A DNA stretch of 64,000 bases from Oscillospiraceae bacterium (GTDB lineage Bacteria > Bacillota > Clostridia > Oscillospirales > CAG-272), in contig SVQY01000004.1 of assembly GCA_015065135.1 (NCBI GenBank), positions 1 to 64,000 of the forward strand, written 5' to 3'. Positions 42,943 to 51,355 of this stretch are shown in pieces; position 1 is the first letter of the stretch; the number at the start of each line of letters is the position of its first letter. The notes under the pieces are model-generated. The model worked only from the letters and a program-made list of their open reading frames with translations, did no database searches and had not been told where the DNA came from. Both the position numbers and the translations under genes were made by a program.

Positions 42943-42980
42943 AAAAAACACGCCAGGGCTCCAGAATTGGCGTGTTTTTT
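42943..42980 (+). terminator. Terminator after rsmG
   Basis: AAAAAACACGCCA / TGGCGTGTTTTTT with a 12-nt loop. Confidence 0.88.
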
Positions 42981-43087
42981 GTTTTTTGTCAACATTTAGT
43001 GATATATTTTTTATTTCTCATCATTTCTTGCGACATTTTCCGCGCAGCCGCCGTGTTAAAATAGCAAGAAAAAGCAGGAGGTATAAA

Positions 43088-43981
43088 ATGTACGATTATC
43101 ACGCAAATATGTTACACATTCAGCAGATACCCAGAGAAGGCCTCGCTATCACGTTGCGTCCGGAGCAGATCCTTCCGCAAAGCACCGCACCAAGCTTCAA
43201 AAACCGAAACAAGATCATACGCTTGGCCGAAAGCATGCGCAAATACGGCATCTTAGAGCCGCTCAAGGTCAAAGCAAGCGGCACTCGCGACGGCGCACCG
43301 ATCTACTCACCAATCGGCGACGACAAACCTCTTTTCGCGGCAATTGTCGCCAACATTACGCAAATTCCGTGCCTTCTTTTGCCCGACGACGACCGTAGCT
43401 GCGCCATTGAGAGCATTATGCGCAACTTAAAACAACAAAAACTGCATTTTTTCGACCAAGCAAACGCATATCAGCTCCTTATACAAGAATTTCACCTCAC
43501 ACAAGAAGAGATCGCCAGAAGAGCAGGTGCCTCGCAATCTACCATAGCCAACAAGCTGCGCTTGCTGCGCTTTTCGCAAGAAGAACGGCATAAAATCATC
43601 GATTTCGGCCTCACCGAGCGCCACGCAAGGGCACTTTTGCGCCTCAAATCCCCCGCAGCGCGCGCCACGCTACTATCTCAGATCCGCGCCAAAGCGCTCA
43701 ATGTTGCGGCAACTGAGAGCCTGATCGCAGAGCACCTCGCAAAGCGCCCTTCCACCCCCGCCGAAGCAACCGAACGAATTGAAATGCATCCGCAAGCGCC
43801 CGCAAATGAGCAGTTGCGCCCCCAAAAATTCGCCCTGCAAAGCCTCGCGCCACTCTACAATTCCATCGAGCGCGTCCTCGGCATTTTTCAAAAGACCGGA
43901 GCGGCCGTCTCTTGTTACCGTGAAGAGAGCGAGAGCTCGGTCCGCATTGTGATCGAAGTTCCCAAAAACGCCCATTTTTAG
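43088..43981 (+). CDS. Divergent Noc-like ParB-family protein lacking GERRxR
   Basis: 297-residue ParB/Noc homologue in the position of Noc (between rsmG and parA). The central helix-turn-helix is well conserved: FHLTQEEIARRAGASQSTIANKLRLLRFSQEERHKIIDFGLTERHARALLRL. The N-terminal CTP-binding fold is aberrant: where ParB and Noc have GERRxRA this protein has IGDDKPLFAA (residues 76-85), and the ENIQRxxL box reads RNLKQQKLHFF. It may bind DNA without CTP-dependent clamping. ATG 43088 is preceded by AGGAGG; the track ORF adds 34 codons with no site. A hairpin AAACGCCC/GGGCGTTT overlaps its stop. Role inferred: nucleoid occlusion or parS-related adaptor. Confidence 0.85.
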   Translation: MYDYHANMLHIQQIPREGLAITLRPEQILPQSTAPSFKNRNKIIRLAESMRKYGILEPLKVKASGTRDGAPIYSPIGDDKPLFAAIVANITQIPCLLLPDDDRSCAIESIMRNLKQQKLHFFDQANAYQLLIQEFHLTQEEIARRAGASQSTIANKLRLLRFSQEERHKIIDFGLTERHARALLRLKSPAARATLLSQIRAKALNVAATESLIAEHLAKRPSTPAEATERIEMHPQAPANEQLRPQKFALQSLAPLYNSIERVLGIFQKTGAAVSCYREESESSVRIVIEVPKNAHF

Positions 43982-44095
43982 GGCGTTTAACCAGTTTGCC
44001 GTCAGACCCCGCACCCCGAAGCTCCACCCCCCGCAGCAGCGCTTTTTGGGTGCCTCGATCACATCGCTTTGCACTCATAGAAATTGTGAGCGCGT

Positions 44096-44111
44096 TGTTT
44101 CACGTGAAACA
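44096..44111. promoter_or_regulatory. parS site 1
   Basis: TGTTTCACGTGAAACA, a perfect match to the bacterial ParB binding consensus. Confidence 0.95.
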
Positions 44112-44132
44112 GAGCAAGCGCGCACGGATCGC

Positions 44133-44148
44133 CGTTTCACGTGAAACA
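44133..44148. promoter_or_regulatory. parS site 2
   Basis: CGTTTCACGTGAAACA, 15 of 16 positions. Confidence 0.93.
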
Positions 44149-44225
44149 CTCCTGTGCCGTCCGGAGCAGAGTACCGCCCTTTGGCAAGATCCCATACGGA
44201 GCTACCCGGGTACATCAAGGCGAAA

Positions 44226-44241
44226 CGTTTCACGTGAAACA
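44226..44241. promoter_or_regulatory. parS site 3
   Basis: CGTTTCACGTGAAACA, 15 of 16 positions. Confidence 0.93.
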
Positions 44242-44307
44242 CGAAAGCCTGGTCATTCTCACCCTTGTTTCACGTGAAACACAAAAGCCTGGTCATTCTC
44301 GCCCTTG
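44228..44307. repeat. Tandem 40-bp duplication carrying parS
   Basis: Two consecutive 40-bp units (44228-44267 and 44268-44307), each one parS core plus an AAAGCCTGGTCATTCTC spacer, differing at only two positions. Confidence 0.92.
44266..44281. promoter_or_regulatory. parS site 4
   Basis: TGTTTCACGTGAAACA, perfect consensus. Confidence 0.95.
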
Positions 44308-44321
44308 TTTCACGTGAAACT
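44306..44321. promoter_or_regulatory. parS site 5
   Basis: TGTTTCACGTGAAACT, 15 of 16 positions. Confidence 0.93.
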
Positions 44322-44442
44322 TCGCTCTTGTATCAACAGGATCTCTTCTTGAAAAATGGTCTTGGTGAACAATGAATGGTTTATTGCTTTGGGCACGCAA
44401 GAATCTTTCAACAACTTTTCGCAAAAATCTTTTCTTTTTCTG

Positions 44443-44471
44443 TTGCAAAACTCACGCGCAAGTGTTATAAT
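44443..44471 (+). promoter_or_regulatory. Promoter of parA-parB
   Basis: TTGCAA (44443-44448), 17 bp, TATAAT (44466-44471). It lies 120 bp from parS site 5, so ParB spreading could influence it. Confidence 0.75.
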
Positions 44472-44504
44472 ATGGATACACCGTAGCGAAGGGAGGGGAA
44501 GCTT

Positions 44505-45266
44505 ATGGGTCGCGTCATTGCGCTCGCCAATCAGAAAGGCGGCGTAGGCAAAACAACGTCTGCAGTCAATCTTGCTGCAAGCCTTGGTTTGCTTGGCAAA
44601 AAAGTGTTGCTCGTCGATCTGGATCCGCAAGGAAGCGCCACCAGTAGCCTTGGCGTATCCAAAAAGTCCCTTCGCTTTTCCGCCGCGGACCTATTGATCA
44701 GCGGCTGCAGCTTCGAAAACGCACGGTTGCGAACGAGATTCAAGGGCCTTGACCTGCTGCCGGCAAACGTTTCTCTGGCCGCAACCGAGTTTGACCTGAT
44801 CGAAACCGACGGGGGAGAGGCCGCGCTGCGACGCGCACTATCCACCGTCAGAGACGATTACGACCTGATCATTCTGGATTGTCCGCCCTCGTTGGGCATG
44901 CTCACCGTCAATGCAATGGTGGCAAGCGATGGCGTGATCATTCCCATGCAGTGTGAATTTTTTGCATTGGAAGGCCTGGTGCAGCTGATGACCACCATCA
45001 AGCAGCTGCGGCGGCGCTACAATCCCCGCCTTGCCATCGTCGGCATTCTCGCCACCATGTTTAATAATAAAATGGAGCTCGCCACCGATGTACTGGCAGA
45101 ATTGAAACGACATTACCCTGATCGGGTGTTTGAAACTACCATCACGCGACACGAGCGCCTCTCGGAAGCGCCCGGGTTCGGCATGCCGGTCTATTATCAC
45201 GACCCGGAATCCCCCGGTGCTGCCGAATATATGCTTGTAGCCAAGGAGCTGCTGGAGCGCATTTAG
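44505..45266 (+). CDS. parA: Chromosome partitioning ATPase ParA (Soj)
   Basis: Walker-type ATPase that moves ParB-parS complexes and, in Firmicutes, modulates DnaA. 253 residues. The deviant Walker A motif ANQKGGVGKTTSAVNLAASL at residue 8, LLVDLDPQGSATSSLG (Walker A') and LIILDCPPSLGMLTVNAM (Walker B) are intact. Ribosome site GGAGGGGAAGC. ParB follows after 37 bp in the same transcript. Confidence 0.96.
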   Translation: MGRVIALANQKGGVGKTTSAVNLAASLGLLGKKVLLVDLDPQGSATSSLGVSKKSLRFSAADLLISGCSFENARLRTRFKGLDLLPANVSLAATEFDLIETDGGEAALRRALSTVRDDYDLIILDCPPSLGMLTVNAMVASDGVIIPMQCEFFALEGLVQLMTTIKQLRRRYNPRLAIVGILATMFNNKMELATDVLAELKRHYPDRVFETTITRHERLSEAPGFGMPVYYHDPESPGAAEYMLVAKELLERI

Positions 45267-45303
45267 AACACGTGCAACAAAAAAGGAAAGGAAGGAATAC
45301 GCT

Positions 45304-46203
45304 ATGGCAAAGAAAGCCGGAGGTCTCGGCAGAGACTTTTTCGCAATTTTAGACGACAATATCACGGGAATGAAGGAAGGCACCGCAACCACGCTGCGCA
45401 TTTCCGAGATCGAACCCCGTGCCGATCAGCCCCGTAAGGATTTTGATAGGGAAGCGCTGGAGTCTCTTGCGGACTCTATCGCCGCATACGGCGTCCTACA
45501 GCCCATTCTGGTCAGACAGAATCCCAATTTTGAGGGAACCTTTGAGATCATCGCGGGCGAACGTCGCTGGCGCGCCGCCAAAATGGCCGGCCTTACCGAG
45601 ATACCCGCTGTTGTGGTAGACGGTGACGATATGAAAACCGCGCAGATCTCGCTCATTGAGAACGTGCAACGCGAGGATCTGAACGTTGTGGAAGAAGCGC
45701 TCGCCTACCAGGCGCTGATCGAGCAATTCGATATGACGCAGGAGCAGATCTCTCAGCAAGCAGGCAAATCCCGCTCTGCCGTAGCCAACACGTTACGCTT
45801 GCTGGATCTGCCCGAGGATGTGCTGGAAATGCTGAAGGACAAGAATTGCCCGCTCTCCGCAGGCCACGCAAGAGCCCTGCTCGGCCTGAAGGATCCCGAA
45901 AACATCCCGCTGCTGGCACGCCGCATCGTAGCGAAAGAGCTTTCGGTGCGCGATACCGAAGCCTTGGTCAAGCGCGCAAATGTGGATCCGATGCCGGAGC
46001 TGCCCGAAATTGACGGCGGCGTACAGAGCAAGACTTGGATGAAGGACCTGGAGCGCCGCACCAGAGAGTCTCTCGGACGCAAGGTCAAGATCACCCAAAA
46101 CGACAAAAAGCACTCCATCGAGCTGTTTTACGATGATAATGAAGACATGGAAGCCCTGCTGACCCTGCTTTGCGGCGCAGACTTCTTCCAGGACGAACAA
46201 TAA
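45304..46203 (+). CDS. parB: Chromosome partitioning protein ParB (Spo0J)
   Basis: CTP-dependent parS-binding clamp. 299 residues. The N-terminal ParA-stimulating region is basic (MAKKAGGLGRDF), the CTP-binding fold is canonical (FEIIAGERRWRAAKMAGL and LIENVQREDLNVVEEALAY), the HTH reads FDMTQEQISQQAGKSRSAVANTLRLL, and a C-terminal dimerisation domain follows. All motifs needed for sliding-clamp activity are kept, in contrast with the Noc-like homologue upstream. Ribosome site AAGGAAGG. It cooperates with ParA and the five parS sites. Confidence 0.96.
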   Translation: MAKKAGGLGRDFFAILDDNITGMKEGTATTLRISEIEPRADQPRKDFDREALESLADSIAAYGVLQPILVRQNPNFEGTFEIIAGERRWRAAKMAGLTEIPAVVVDGDDMKTAQISLIENVQREDLNVVEEALAYQALIEQFDMTQEQISQQAGKSRSAVANTLRLLDLPEDVLEMLKDKNCPLSAGHARALLGLKDPENIPLLARRIVAKELSVRDTEALVKRANVDPMPELPEIDGGVQSKTWMKDLERRTRESLGRKVKITQNDKKHSIELFYDDNEDMEALLTLLCGADFFQDEQ

Positions 46204-46218
46204 GAAAGGAAACCAACC

Positions 46219-47499
46219 ATGCTGGACATCAAACGCATTAAAGAAAACCCCGCGCTCGCCAAGGAGCGCCTTGCCACCCGTCAGAAGGACTACAGCGCCG
46301 AGATCGACCGTCTGGTAGAGCTGGACGTAGAGCGCCGCGCGCTGATCGCCGACACCGAGGCAAAAAAGGCAGAGCAGAACAAGATCTCTAAGCAGATCCC
46401 CATGTTCAAGAAGGAAGGGAAGGATGTTGCACCCATTTTTGCAGAGATGAAGATCCTCTCCGAGACCGTCAAGGCCGACACCGAGAAGATCGCGGCCATC
46501 GACGCGGAGATGGAAAACACCCTGCTTTCCATTCCCAATATACCCAATGAGCTGTGCAAGATCGGCAAGGATGATACCGATAATGTGGAGCAGCGCCGCT
46601 GGTCCGAGCCCCGCGCCTTTGAGTTTGAGCCCAAGGCACACTGGGATATCGGCAAGGATCTGGGCATTCTGGACCCCGATACCGCCGCAAAGGTTACCGG
46701 CACTCGCTTCCATTTCTACCGTGGTATGGGCTCTCGTCTCGAGCGCGCTGTCATCAACTATTACCTGGATACCCACACCGACCACGGCTACACCGAGATC
46801 TTCCCCCCTTATATGGTCAACCGCGACTCGATGAGAGGCACCGGCCAGCTGCCCAAATTTGAGGAGGATGCTTTCCGCGTTGCCAACAACGACTGCTTCC
46901 TGATCCCCACCGCAGAGGTTCCGGTCACCAACATGCACCGCGACGACATCCTGGACGGCGCCGATCTGCCGATCTCCTACTGCGCATACTCCGCTTGCTT
47001 CCGTGCAGAGGCAGGCTCTGCCGGCCGCGACACGCGCGGTCTCATCCGTCAGCATCAGTTCAACAAGGTAGAGCTGGTGAAATTCACCACCCCCGAAACC
47101 TCCTACGAGGAGCTGGAAAAGCTGACCAACGATGCCGAGCGCGTGCTGCAAGGCCTTGGTCTGCCCTATCGCGTGGTGCGCCTTTGCACCGGCGATCTTG
47201 GCTTCTCCAGCGCCATGACCTACGATATTGAGGTCTGGATGCCCTCCTACAACCGCTATGTAGAGATCTCCTCCTGCTCCGATTTCGAGGATTACCAGGC
47301 TCGCCGCGCCAATATCCGCTACCGTGAGACGCCCAAGGACAAGCCTCGTCTGGTCCACACGCTGAACGGCTCCGGTGTCGCCGTTGGCCGTACCGTAGCC
47401 GCTATTCTGGAGAATTACCAAAACGAGGACGGCTCTGTAACCGTTCCCGAGGCACTGCGTCCTTATATGGGCTGCAATGTCATCAAGGCGGATCGGTAA
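46219..47499 (+). CDS. serS: Seryl-tRNA synthetase
   Basis: Class II synthetase of 426 residues. N-terminal coiled-coil tRNA-binding arm (about residues 30-100, [27 protein letters not shown]), then the catalytic core with motif 2 [27 protein letters not shown] and motif 3 [18 protein letters not shown]. It starts 15 bp after parB, so it is probably in the par operon; there is no room for a T-box leader. The stop overlaps the next start (TAATG). Confidence 0.97.
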   Translation: MLDIKRIKENPALAKERLATRQKDYSAEIDRLVELDVERRALIADTEAKKAEQNKISKQIPMFKKEGKDVAPIFAEMKILSETVKADTEKIAAIDAEMENTLLSIPNIPNELCKIGKDDTDNVEQRRWSEPRAFEFEPKAHWDIGKDLGILDPDTAAKVTGTRFHFYRGMGSRLERAVINYYLDTHTDHGYTEIFPPYMVNRDSMRGTGQLPKFEEDAFRVANNDCFLIPTAEVPVTNMHRDDILDGADLPISYCAYSACFRAEAGSAGRDTRGLIRQHQFNKVELVKFTTPETSYEELEKLTNDAERVLQGLGLPYRVVRLCTGDLGFSSAMTYDIEVWMPSYNRYVEISSCSDFEDYQARRANIRYRETPKDKPRLVHTLNGSGVAVGRTVAAILENYQNEDGSVTVPEALRPYMGCNVIKADR

Positions 47500-48119
47500 T
47501 GTCGCAGCCTATTCTTTCCCTTGCCTCCTTCTTTTCGATCGAGGCAAGGGAATATTTGAATTTCACCTTTGATGCAGCGGCCAGAGAAACGGTGCGGAAC
47601 GTGATCCTCGGCCTTTGCGTGGTGATGATCTTCGTTTCTCTTTATGCGTTGTATCAAAAATACGTGGCCGGCGCTATCGTGCGCGCCATCATCAAGGCGG
47701 AAGCACACAGCAAAGAGACCGCCAAGACCGCCGAGGAGCTTGGTTTGGAGAAAAACTATCTTGCTTTGCTCGAGTTAAAGACCAACCTCTCACTGAAAAA
47801 GCTGGTGCGTATGGCAAACGAGGAATGCGAAGCCGAAGCTGCCCCCGCAGAGGAAGCTGCCATCGAGGCCGAAAGCGAAACGCCCACAGAGCCAAACGCA
47901 GAAAATTGCGAGGCAAAAGAGGAAAGCGAGGATACCGAGCTGGCGCGCTTTTATATTCCCGAGGAATTGAAATACCGTGCAGATAACATGTTCAACAAGA
48001 ATTCGAACAATATCGTGGCACTGCTGATCTCCTCCGGCCTGATCATTGCTTTCGGCATTCTGTTGCTGAAGCTGCTGCCGTGGATCTTAACGGTAATTGA
48101 CAACATGATCGCAAAATAA
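47499..48119 (+). CDS. Membrane protein of unknown function downstream of serS
   Basis: 206 residues with one hydrophobic segment near residues 34-50 (VILGLCVVMIFVSLYALY) and a second near the C-terminus (NNIVALLISSGLIIAFGILLLKLLPWIL). Between them is a strongly acidic, Glu/Ala-rich linker (residues about 110-145) and a conserved-looking RFYIPEELKYRADNMFNKN. The start overlaps the serS stop by 1 bp, so it is translationally coupled. No family recognised; a terminator follows at once. Confidence 0.75.
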   Translation: MSQPILSLASFFSIEAREYLNFTFDAAARETVRNVILGLCVVMIFVSLYALYQKYVAGAIVRAIIKAEAHSKETAKTAEELGLEKNYLALLELKTNLSLKKLVRMANEECEAEAAPAEEAAIEAESETPTEPNAENCEAKEESEDTELARFYIPEELKYRADNMFNKNSNNIVALLISSGLIIAFGILLLKLLPWILTVIDNMIAK

Positions 48120-48152
48120 AAAAGAGGGCGATGCGCGCCCTCTTTTTTTATT
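48118..48152 (+). terminator. Terminator ending the parA-serS transcript
   Basis: AAAAAAGAGGGCG / CGCCCTCTTTTTTT with a short loop. Confidence 0.9.
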
Positions 48153-48221
48153 TGTTGATTTATTGCATTATCGTCAACTCAAAAGCCAAGAATCCTTGCT
48201 TTCCATATTTTTCAAAAAGAT

Positions 48222-48235
48222 GTTGACAAATCAAC
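48222..48235. promoter_or_regulatory. Operator-like palindrome 1 upstream of acyl-CoA synthetase
   Basis: GTTGACAAATCAAC (GTTGA-N4-TCAAC) overlapping the -35 box of promoter P1. Confidence 0.6.
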
Positions 48236-48251
48236 TTTTGCGCGGTATAAT
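48223..48251 (+). promoter_or_regulatory. Promoter P1 upstream of acyl-CoA synthetase
   Basis: TTGACA (48223-48228), 17 bp, TATAAT (48246-48251); about 180 bp before the start codon. Confidence 0.75.
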
Positions 48252-48257
48252 ATCCTT

Positions 48258-48271
48258 GTTGACTTATCAAC
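48258..48271. promoter_or_regulatory. Operator-like palindrome 2 upstream of acyl-CoA synthetase
   Basis: GTTGACTTATCAAC (GTTGA-N4-TCAAC) over the expected start of transcription from P1, 36 bp from palindrome 1. Confidence 0.6.
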
Positions 48272-48340
48272 ATCGAGGTCTGCGCCGCAAAAGGGCGGTT
48301 TCTGACGATTTTTATTTTCGTCCACTCACACCGCCATTTC

Positions 48341-48369
48341 TTGACATTCGCGCCACTTCGTGCTACAAT
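48341..48369 (+). promoter_or_regulatory. Promoter P2 of acyl-CoA synthetase
   Basis: TTGACA (48341-48346), 17 bp, TACAAT (48364-48369), without an associated palindrome. Confidence 0.75.
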
Positions 48370-48435
48370 TAAATTGTACGTTGCAAAAAGCCCTTCAAAA
48401 TTCAGTGCGGCCAGACGCCGCGAAAGAGGTAAACC

Positions 48436-50133
48436 ATGAACGTGAAAAAAACCGAACGCATCTACCCCGAGGTAAATTCCTTTAAGGATCTGGTCAAGGT
48501 CTGCGCCGACCGCGGCGACAAGGTGGCCTTTACCTACCCCGTGGGCAAAAATTACGAGACCCTTTCCTACGGCGATTTTGCCGCTCGCGTGACCGCCGTT
48601 GCCGCCGGTCTGCAGAAGCTGGAGCTTGCCGGCAAGCGCATTGCCGTGATCGGCGAGACCTCCACCAGCTGGGTCGCTTCCTATTTCGCCACCATCGTTT
48701 CCGGCAGCGTCATCGTTCCTATGGACAAGGAGCTGGCCATCGAGGAGATCGAGGGCTTCCTTGCCGGCGTAGAGGCCGAGGCCATCTTCTACGCAGGCTC
48801 CTTTAACGAGAAGATCGCCCACGCCATCGAGGAGCATCCCTCCCTGCGCGTGTTCATTCCCTTTGCCCCCGCCGAAGGCGTTGAGAGCGAGAAGATCGTG
48901 CCGTTCTCCAAGCTCGTTGAGCTGGGCGAGGCAGAGGTCGCAAACGGCTATGAGCTGCCCGACCGCGATGCCAAAGACCTGGCCGTGATGCTCTTCACCT
49001 CGGGCACCACCGGCACCAGCAAATGCGTGATGCTCTGCGAGCACAACATCATCGCCACCGCCAATGCCGCCTGCGCATCGGTCAACTTCAGCGACCAGGA
49101 CCGCACCCTATCGGTGCTGCCCCTGCATCACACCTACGAGATGACCATTATGGTGGCCAGCCTGACCTACGGCATTATGGTCGGCATCAATGACAGCCTG
49201 CGCAATCTGATGCGCAATATCAACACCATCAAGCCCACCGCGCTGGTGCTGGTGCCCTTGTTTGTCAACACCATCTACAAGCGCATCTGGGATAGTGCCA
49301 AAAAGAAGGGCAAGGATAAGCTGCTGCGCCGCATGATCCCCGTTTCCAATGCCATGATGAAGGTGGGCATCGATATGCGCCGCAAGCTCTTCAAGTCGGT
49401 GCTGGAGGCCTTTGGCGGCGACCTGCAGAAGATCATCTGCGGCGGCGCACCTCTGAACCCCGAAATGGTCAAGAATTTCTATGCCTTTGGAATCCAGATC
49501 TGCGAGGGCTACGGTATTACCGAGTGCTCCCCCCTCATTTCGGTCTCCCCCTACTTCGCACAGCGCCGCGGCTCGGTTGGCCCTGCCGTACCCTGCTGCG
49601 AGGCACGCATTGCCGATGCCACCCCCGGCGACAAGGGCTTTGACGAGGGCGAGATCCAGGTCGAGGGCGAGAACGTGATGCTGGGCTACTACAACAACGA
49701 CGAGGCCAATGCCGGCGCCTTCACCGAGGACGGCTGGTACCGCACCGGCGACGTGGGCTATATGGATGCCGACGGTTATATCTATATCACCGGCCGTCTC
49801 AAGTCGGTCATTGTGCTGGAGAACGGCAAGAACGTATTCCCCGAGGAGATCGAGGAGTATCTGGAGGAGATCGAGGAAATCGCCGAGTGCGTGGTCGTCG
49901 GCCGCAAGGGCGAGGACGGCGAGACCGTAAACCTCACCGCCGTGGTCTACCCCAACCGCGATCTGTTCCCCGAGGGCACCGCCGACGAGGAGATCCACAA
50001 GGCTATCTATGCCAAGATCCAGGCGCTGAACAAGAAGGTCGCCTCCTTCAAGAAGATCAAGGATCTGGAACTGCGTGCCGAGGAGTTTGAAAAGACCACC
50101 AGCCGCAAGATCAAGCGCCATCTGGTCAAATAA
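48436..50133 (+). CDS. AMP-dependent (long-chain) acyl-CoA synthetase
   Basis: Adenylate-forming enzyme of 565 residues that probably activates fatty acids to acyl-CoA or acyl-AMP. AMP-binding motif LFTSGTTGTSKCVMLCEHN (near residue 190), QICEGYGITECSPLISVSP, GWYRTGDVGYMDADGYIYITGRLKSVIVLENGKNVFPEEIEEYL and the C-terminal catalytic Lys in TTSRKIKRHLVK. Shorter than long-chain FadD-type proteins with extra insertions, and no signal or membrane anchor. Ribosome site AAAGAGGT. Two promoters precede it, one decorated with paired palindromes, suggesting control by a lipid-responsive repressor (inference). Confidence 0.9.
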   Translation: MNVKKTERIYPEVNSFKDLVKVCADRGDKVAFTYPVGKNYETLSYGDFAARVTAVAAGLQKLELAGKRIAVIGETSTSWVASYFATIVSGSVIVPMDKELAIEEIEGFLAGVEAEAIFYAGSFNEKIAHAIEEHPSLRVFIPFAPAEGVESEKIVPFSKLVELGEAEVANGYELPDRDAKDLAVMLFTSGTTGTSKCVMLCEHNIIATANAACASVNFSDQDRTLSVLPLHHTYEMTIMVASLTYGIMVGINDSLRNLMRNINTIKPTALVLVPLFVNTIYKRIWDSAKKKGKDKLLRRMIPVSNAMMKVGIDMRRKLFKSVLEAFGGDLQKIICGGAPLNPEMVKNFYAFGIQICEGYGITECSPLISVSPYFAQRRGSVGPAVPCCEARIADATPGDKGFDEGEIQVEGENVMLGYYNNDEANAGAFTEDGWYRTGDVGYMDADGYIYITGRLKSVIVLENGKNVFPEEIEEYLEEIEEIAECVVVGRKGEDGETVNLTAVVYPNRDLFPEGTADEEIHKAIYAKIQALNKKVASFKKIKDLELRAEEFEKTTSRKIKRHLVK

Positions 50134-50147
50134 TTGAGAAAACGCAC

Positions 50148-50185
50148 GGGCTCCGTGCGGCAAATGCCGCGCGGAGCCCTTTTTT
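50148..50185 (+). terminator. Terminator of acyl-CoA synthetase
   Basis: GGGCTCCGTGCGGC / GCCGCGCGGAGCCC with AAAT loop followed by TTTTTT. The remaining 285 bp up to the GDPD promoter are GC-rich with no gene. Confidence 0.9.
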
Positions 50186-50470
50186 CGCGCCAAAATCAGT
50201 GATTTCTCGCCGTCCGCGGCTCTCTCCCCACTCGAACCGCAGAATCCGCGCCTATGGCTGTTTTTGCGCCGTGCTCGCTATCATGCCGCAAGGGGAGGGA
50301 ACGCACCCGCGCCGCGCTCCTTCTCGCAGTTCGGCCAGCAGAACGCCCTCGCAGCGTCAAAATCCGCGCCACAGACGATTTTCTTGTATTTGACCGGCGA
50401 TACCTCTCCCAAGCCCCAAACGGGCAAAAACGCCCTTTTTGTAGCCTTGCAGGCCATCGCAAAATTCCAC

Positions 50471-50499
50471 TTTACAAACCACCCACACCGTGCTACAAT
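50471..50499 (+). promoter_or_regulatory. Promoter of the GDPD gene
   Basis: TTTACA (50471-50476), 17 bp, TACAAT (50494-50499). Confidence 0.65.
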
Positions 50500-50529
50500 A
50501 AAAGCAACACTTCAGCAAGGAGGCATCTT

Positions 50530-51297
50530 ATGTATCGCAACACCAACTGCCGTCTGCAGGCCCACCGCGGCGTTTGCACCGAGGCACCCGAAAACACCAT
50601 GGCCGCCTTTCGTCTTGCCGTGGCGCAGGGCTATGACATCATTGAATTTGATCCCAAGATGACCAGGGATAACGTCTGCATCATTCTCCACGACCGCACG
50701 CTGAACCGCACGGGGCGCGTGGCAGGGGAAAGCTTTGCCGAGGAGACGAAGATCGCCGACCTCACCTTTGCCGAGCTTGCCGACATCGACGTTGGCGGCT
50801 GGTTTGACGCGAAGTATATCGGGGAGCATATCCCCACCCTATCCCAGGCGCTTGACTATATGAAAAGCGTGGGAATGGAGGCAAAAATCGACAACGTGAT
50901 CGAAAAATTCACACCCGAGCAGCAGGAGATCCTCTTTGACGTGATCGAAAAGCACGGCGGCTGCGTGGGCATCACCTGCAAGGGACTGGATATGCTGCGC
51001 CGCTACGCCGCGCGCTTTCCCGCAGCACCCCTTCATTATGACGGCGACCTCTCGAAGGACGTTCTGGACGAGCTGGCCGAATTCGGCAAGGGGCATAAGG
51101 TGACCGTCTGGATCCGCCAGGATAACAAGCGCACCGCATGGTGCAAGGTAGCCCCCGTCAACCGGGAGCTTTCCGATCTGGTACACGGCTATGGCTTTTT
51201 GCTGGGCGTCTGGATCCTCGGCAACGATGAGGAGATGGCGGATGCCCTGCAGTACGATGCGGATATTGTGGAGACCACCGGCGGTGTAAAGCCCTGA
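50530..51297 (+). CDS. Glycerophosphodiester phosphodiesterase family protein
   Basis: 255-residue GDPD TIM barrel. The catalytic set is visible: AHRGVCTEAPENTMAAF (HR and E), YDIIEFDPKMTRDNVCIILHDRTLNRTG (metal and His). C-terminal VWILGNDEEMADALQYDADIVETTGG matches the barrel end. It should hydrolyse glycerophosphodiesters from phospholipid turnover to glycerol-3-phosphate and an alcohol. No signal peptide. ATG 50530 follows AAGGAGG; the track ORF extends 92 codons upstream through promoter sequence and is wrong there. Its place beside acyl-CoA synthetase suggests lipid recycling. Confidence 0.92.
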   Translation: MYRNTNCRLQAHRGVCTEAPENTMAAFRLAVAQGYDIIEFDPKMTRDNVCIILHDRTLNRTGRVAGESFAEETKIADLTFAELADIDVGGWFDAKYIGEHIPTLSQALDYMKSVGMEAKIDNVIEKFTPEQQEILFDVIEKHGGCVGITCKGLDMLRRYAARFPAAPLHYDGDLSKDVLDELAEFGKGHKVTVWIRQDNKRTAWCKVAPVNRELSDLVHGYGFLLGVWILGNDEEMADALQYDADIVETTGGVKP

Positions 51298-51310
51298 TGA
51301 GTGAAAATGA

Positions 51311-51355
51311 AAAGAAAGAGGGGAGCCTTTTGCAAAAGGCTCCCCTCTTTCTTTT
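51311..51355 (+). terminator. Terminator of the GDPD gene
   Basis: AAAGAAAGAGGGGAGCCTTTT / AAAAGGCTCCCCTCTTTCTTT, a 21-bp perfect stem with GC loop. Confidence 0.92.

Larger units (their letters stand above)
43982..44504. other. Centromere-like intergenic region with five parS sites
   Basis: 523-bp gap between the Noc-like gene and parA that carries five 16-bp parS palindromes within 226 bp, a tandem 40-bp duplication containing two of them, and the parA promoter near its right end. No gene. Confidence 0.9.

Noticed and set aside
43982-44504. parS cluster read as a CRISPR or iteron array
   Set aside because: Units match the 16-bp parS consensus, have unequal spacing and no cas or rep gene.
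46204-46218. T-box leader for serS
   Set aside because: Only 15 bp separate parB and serS.
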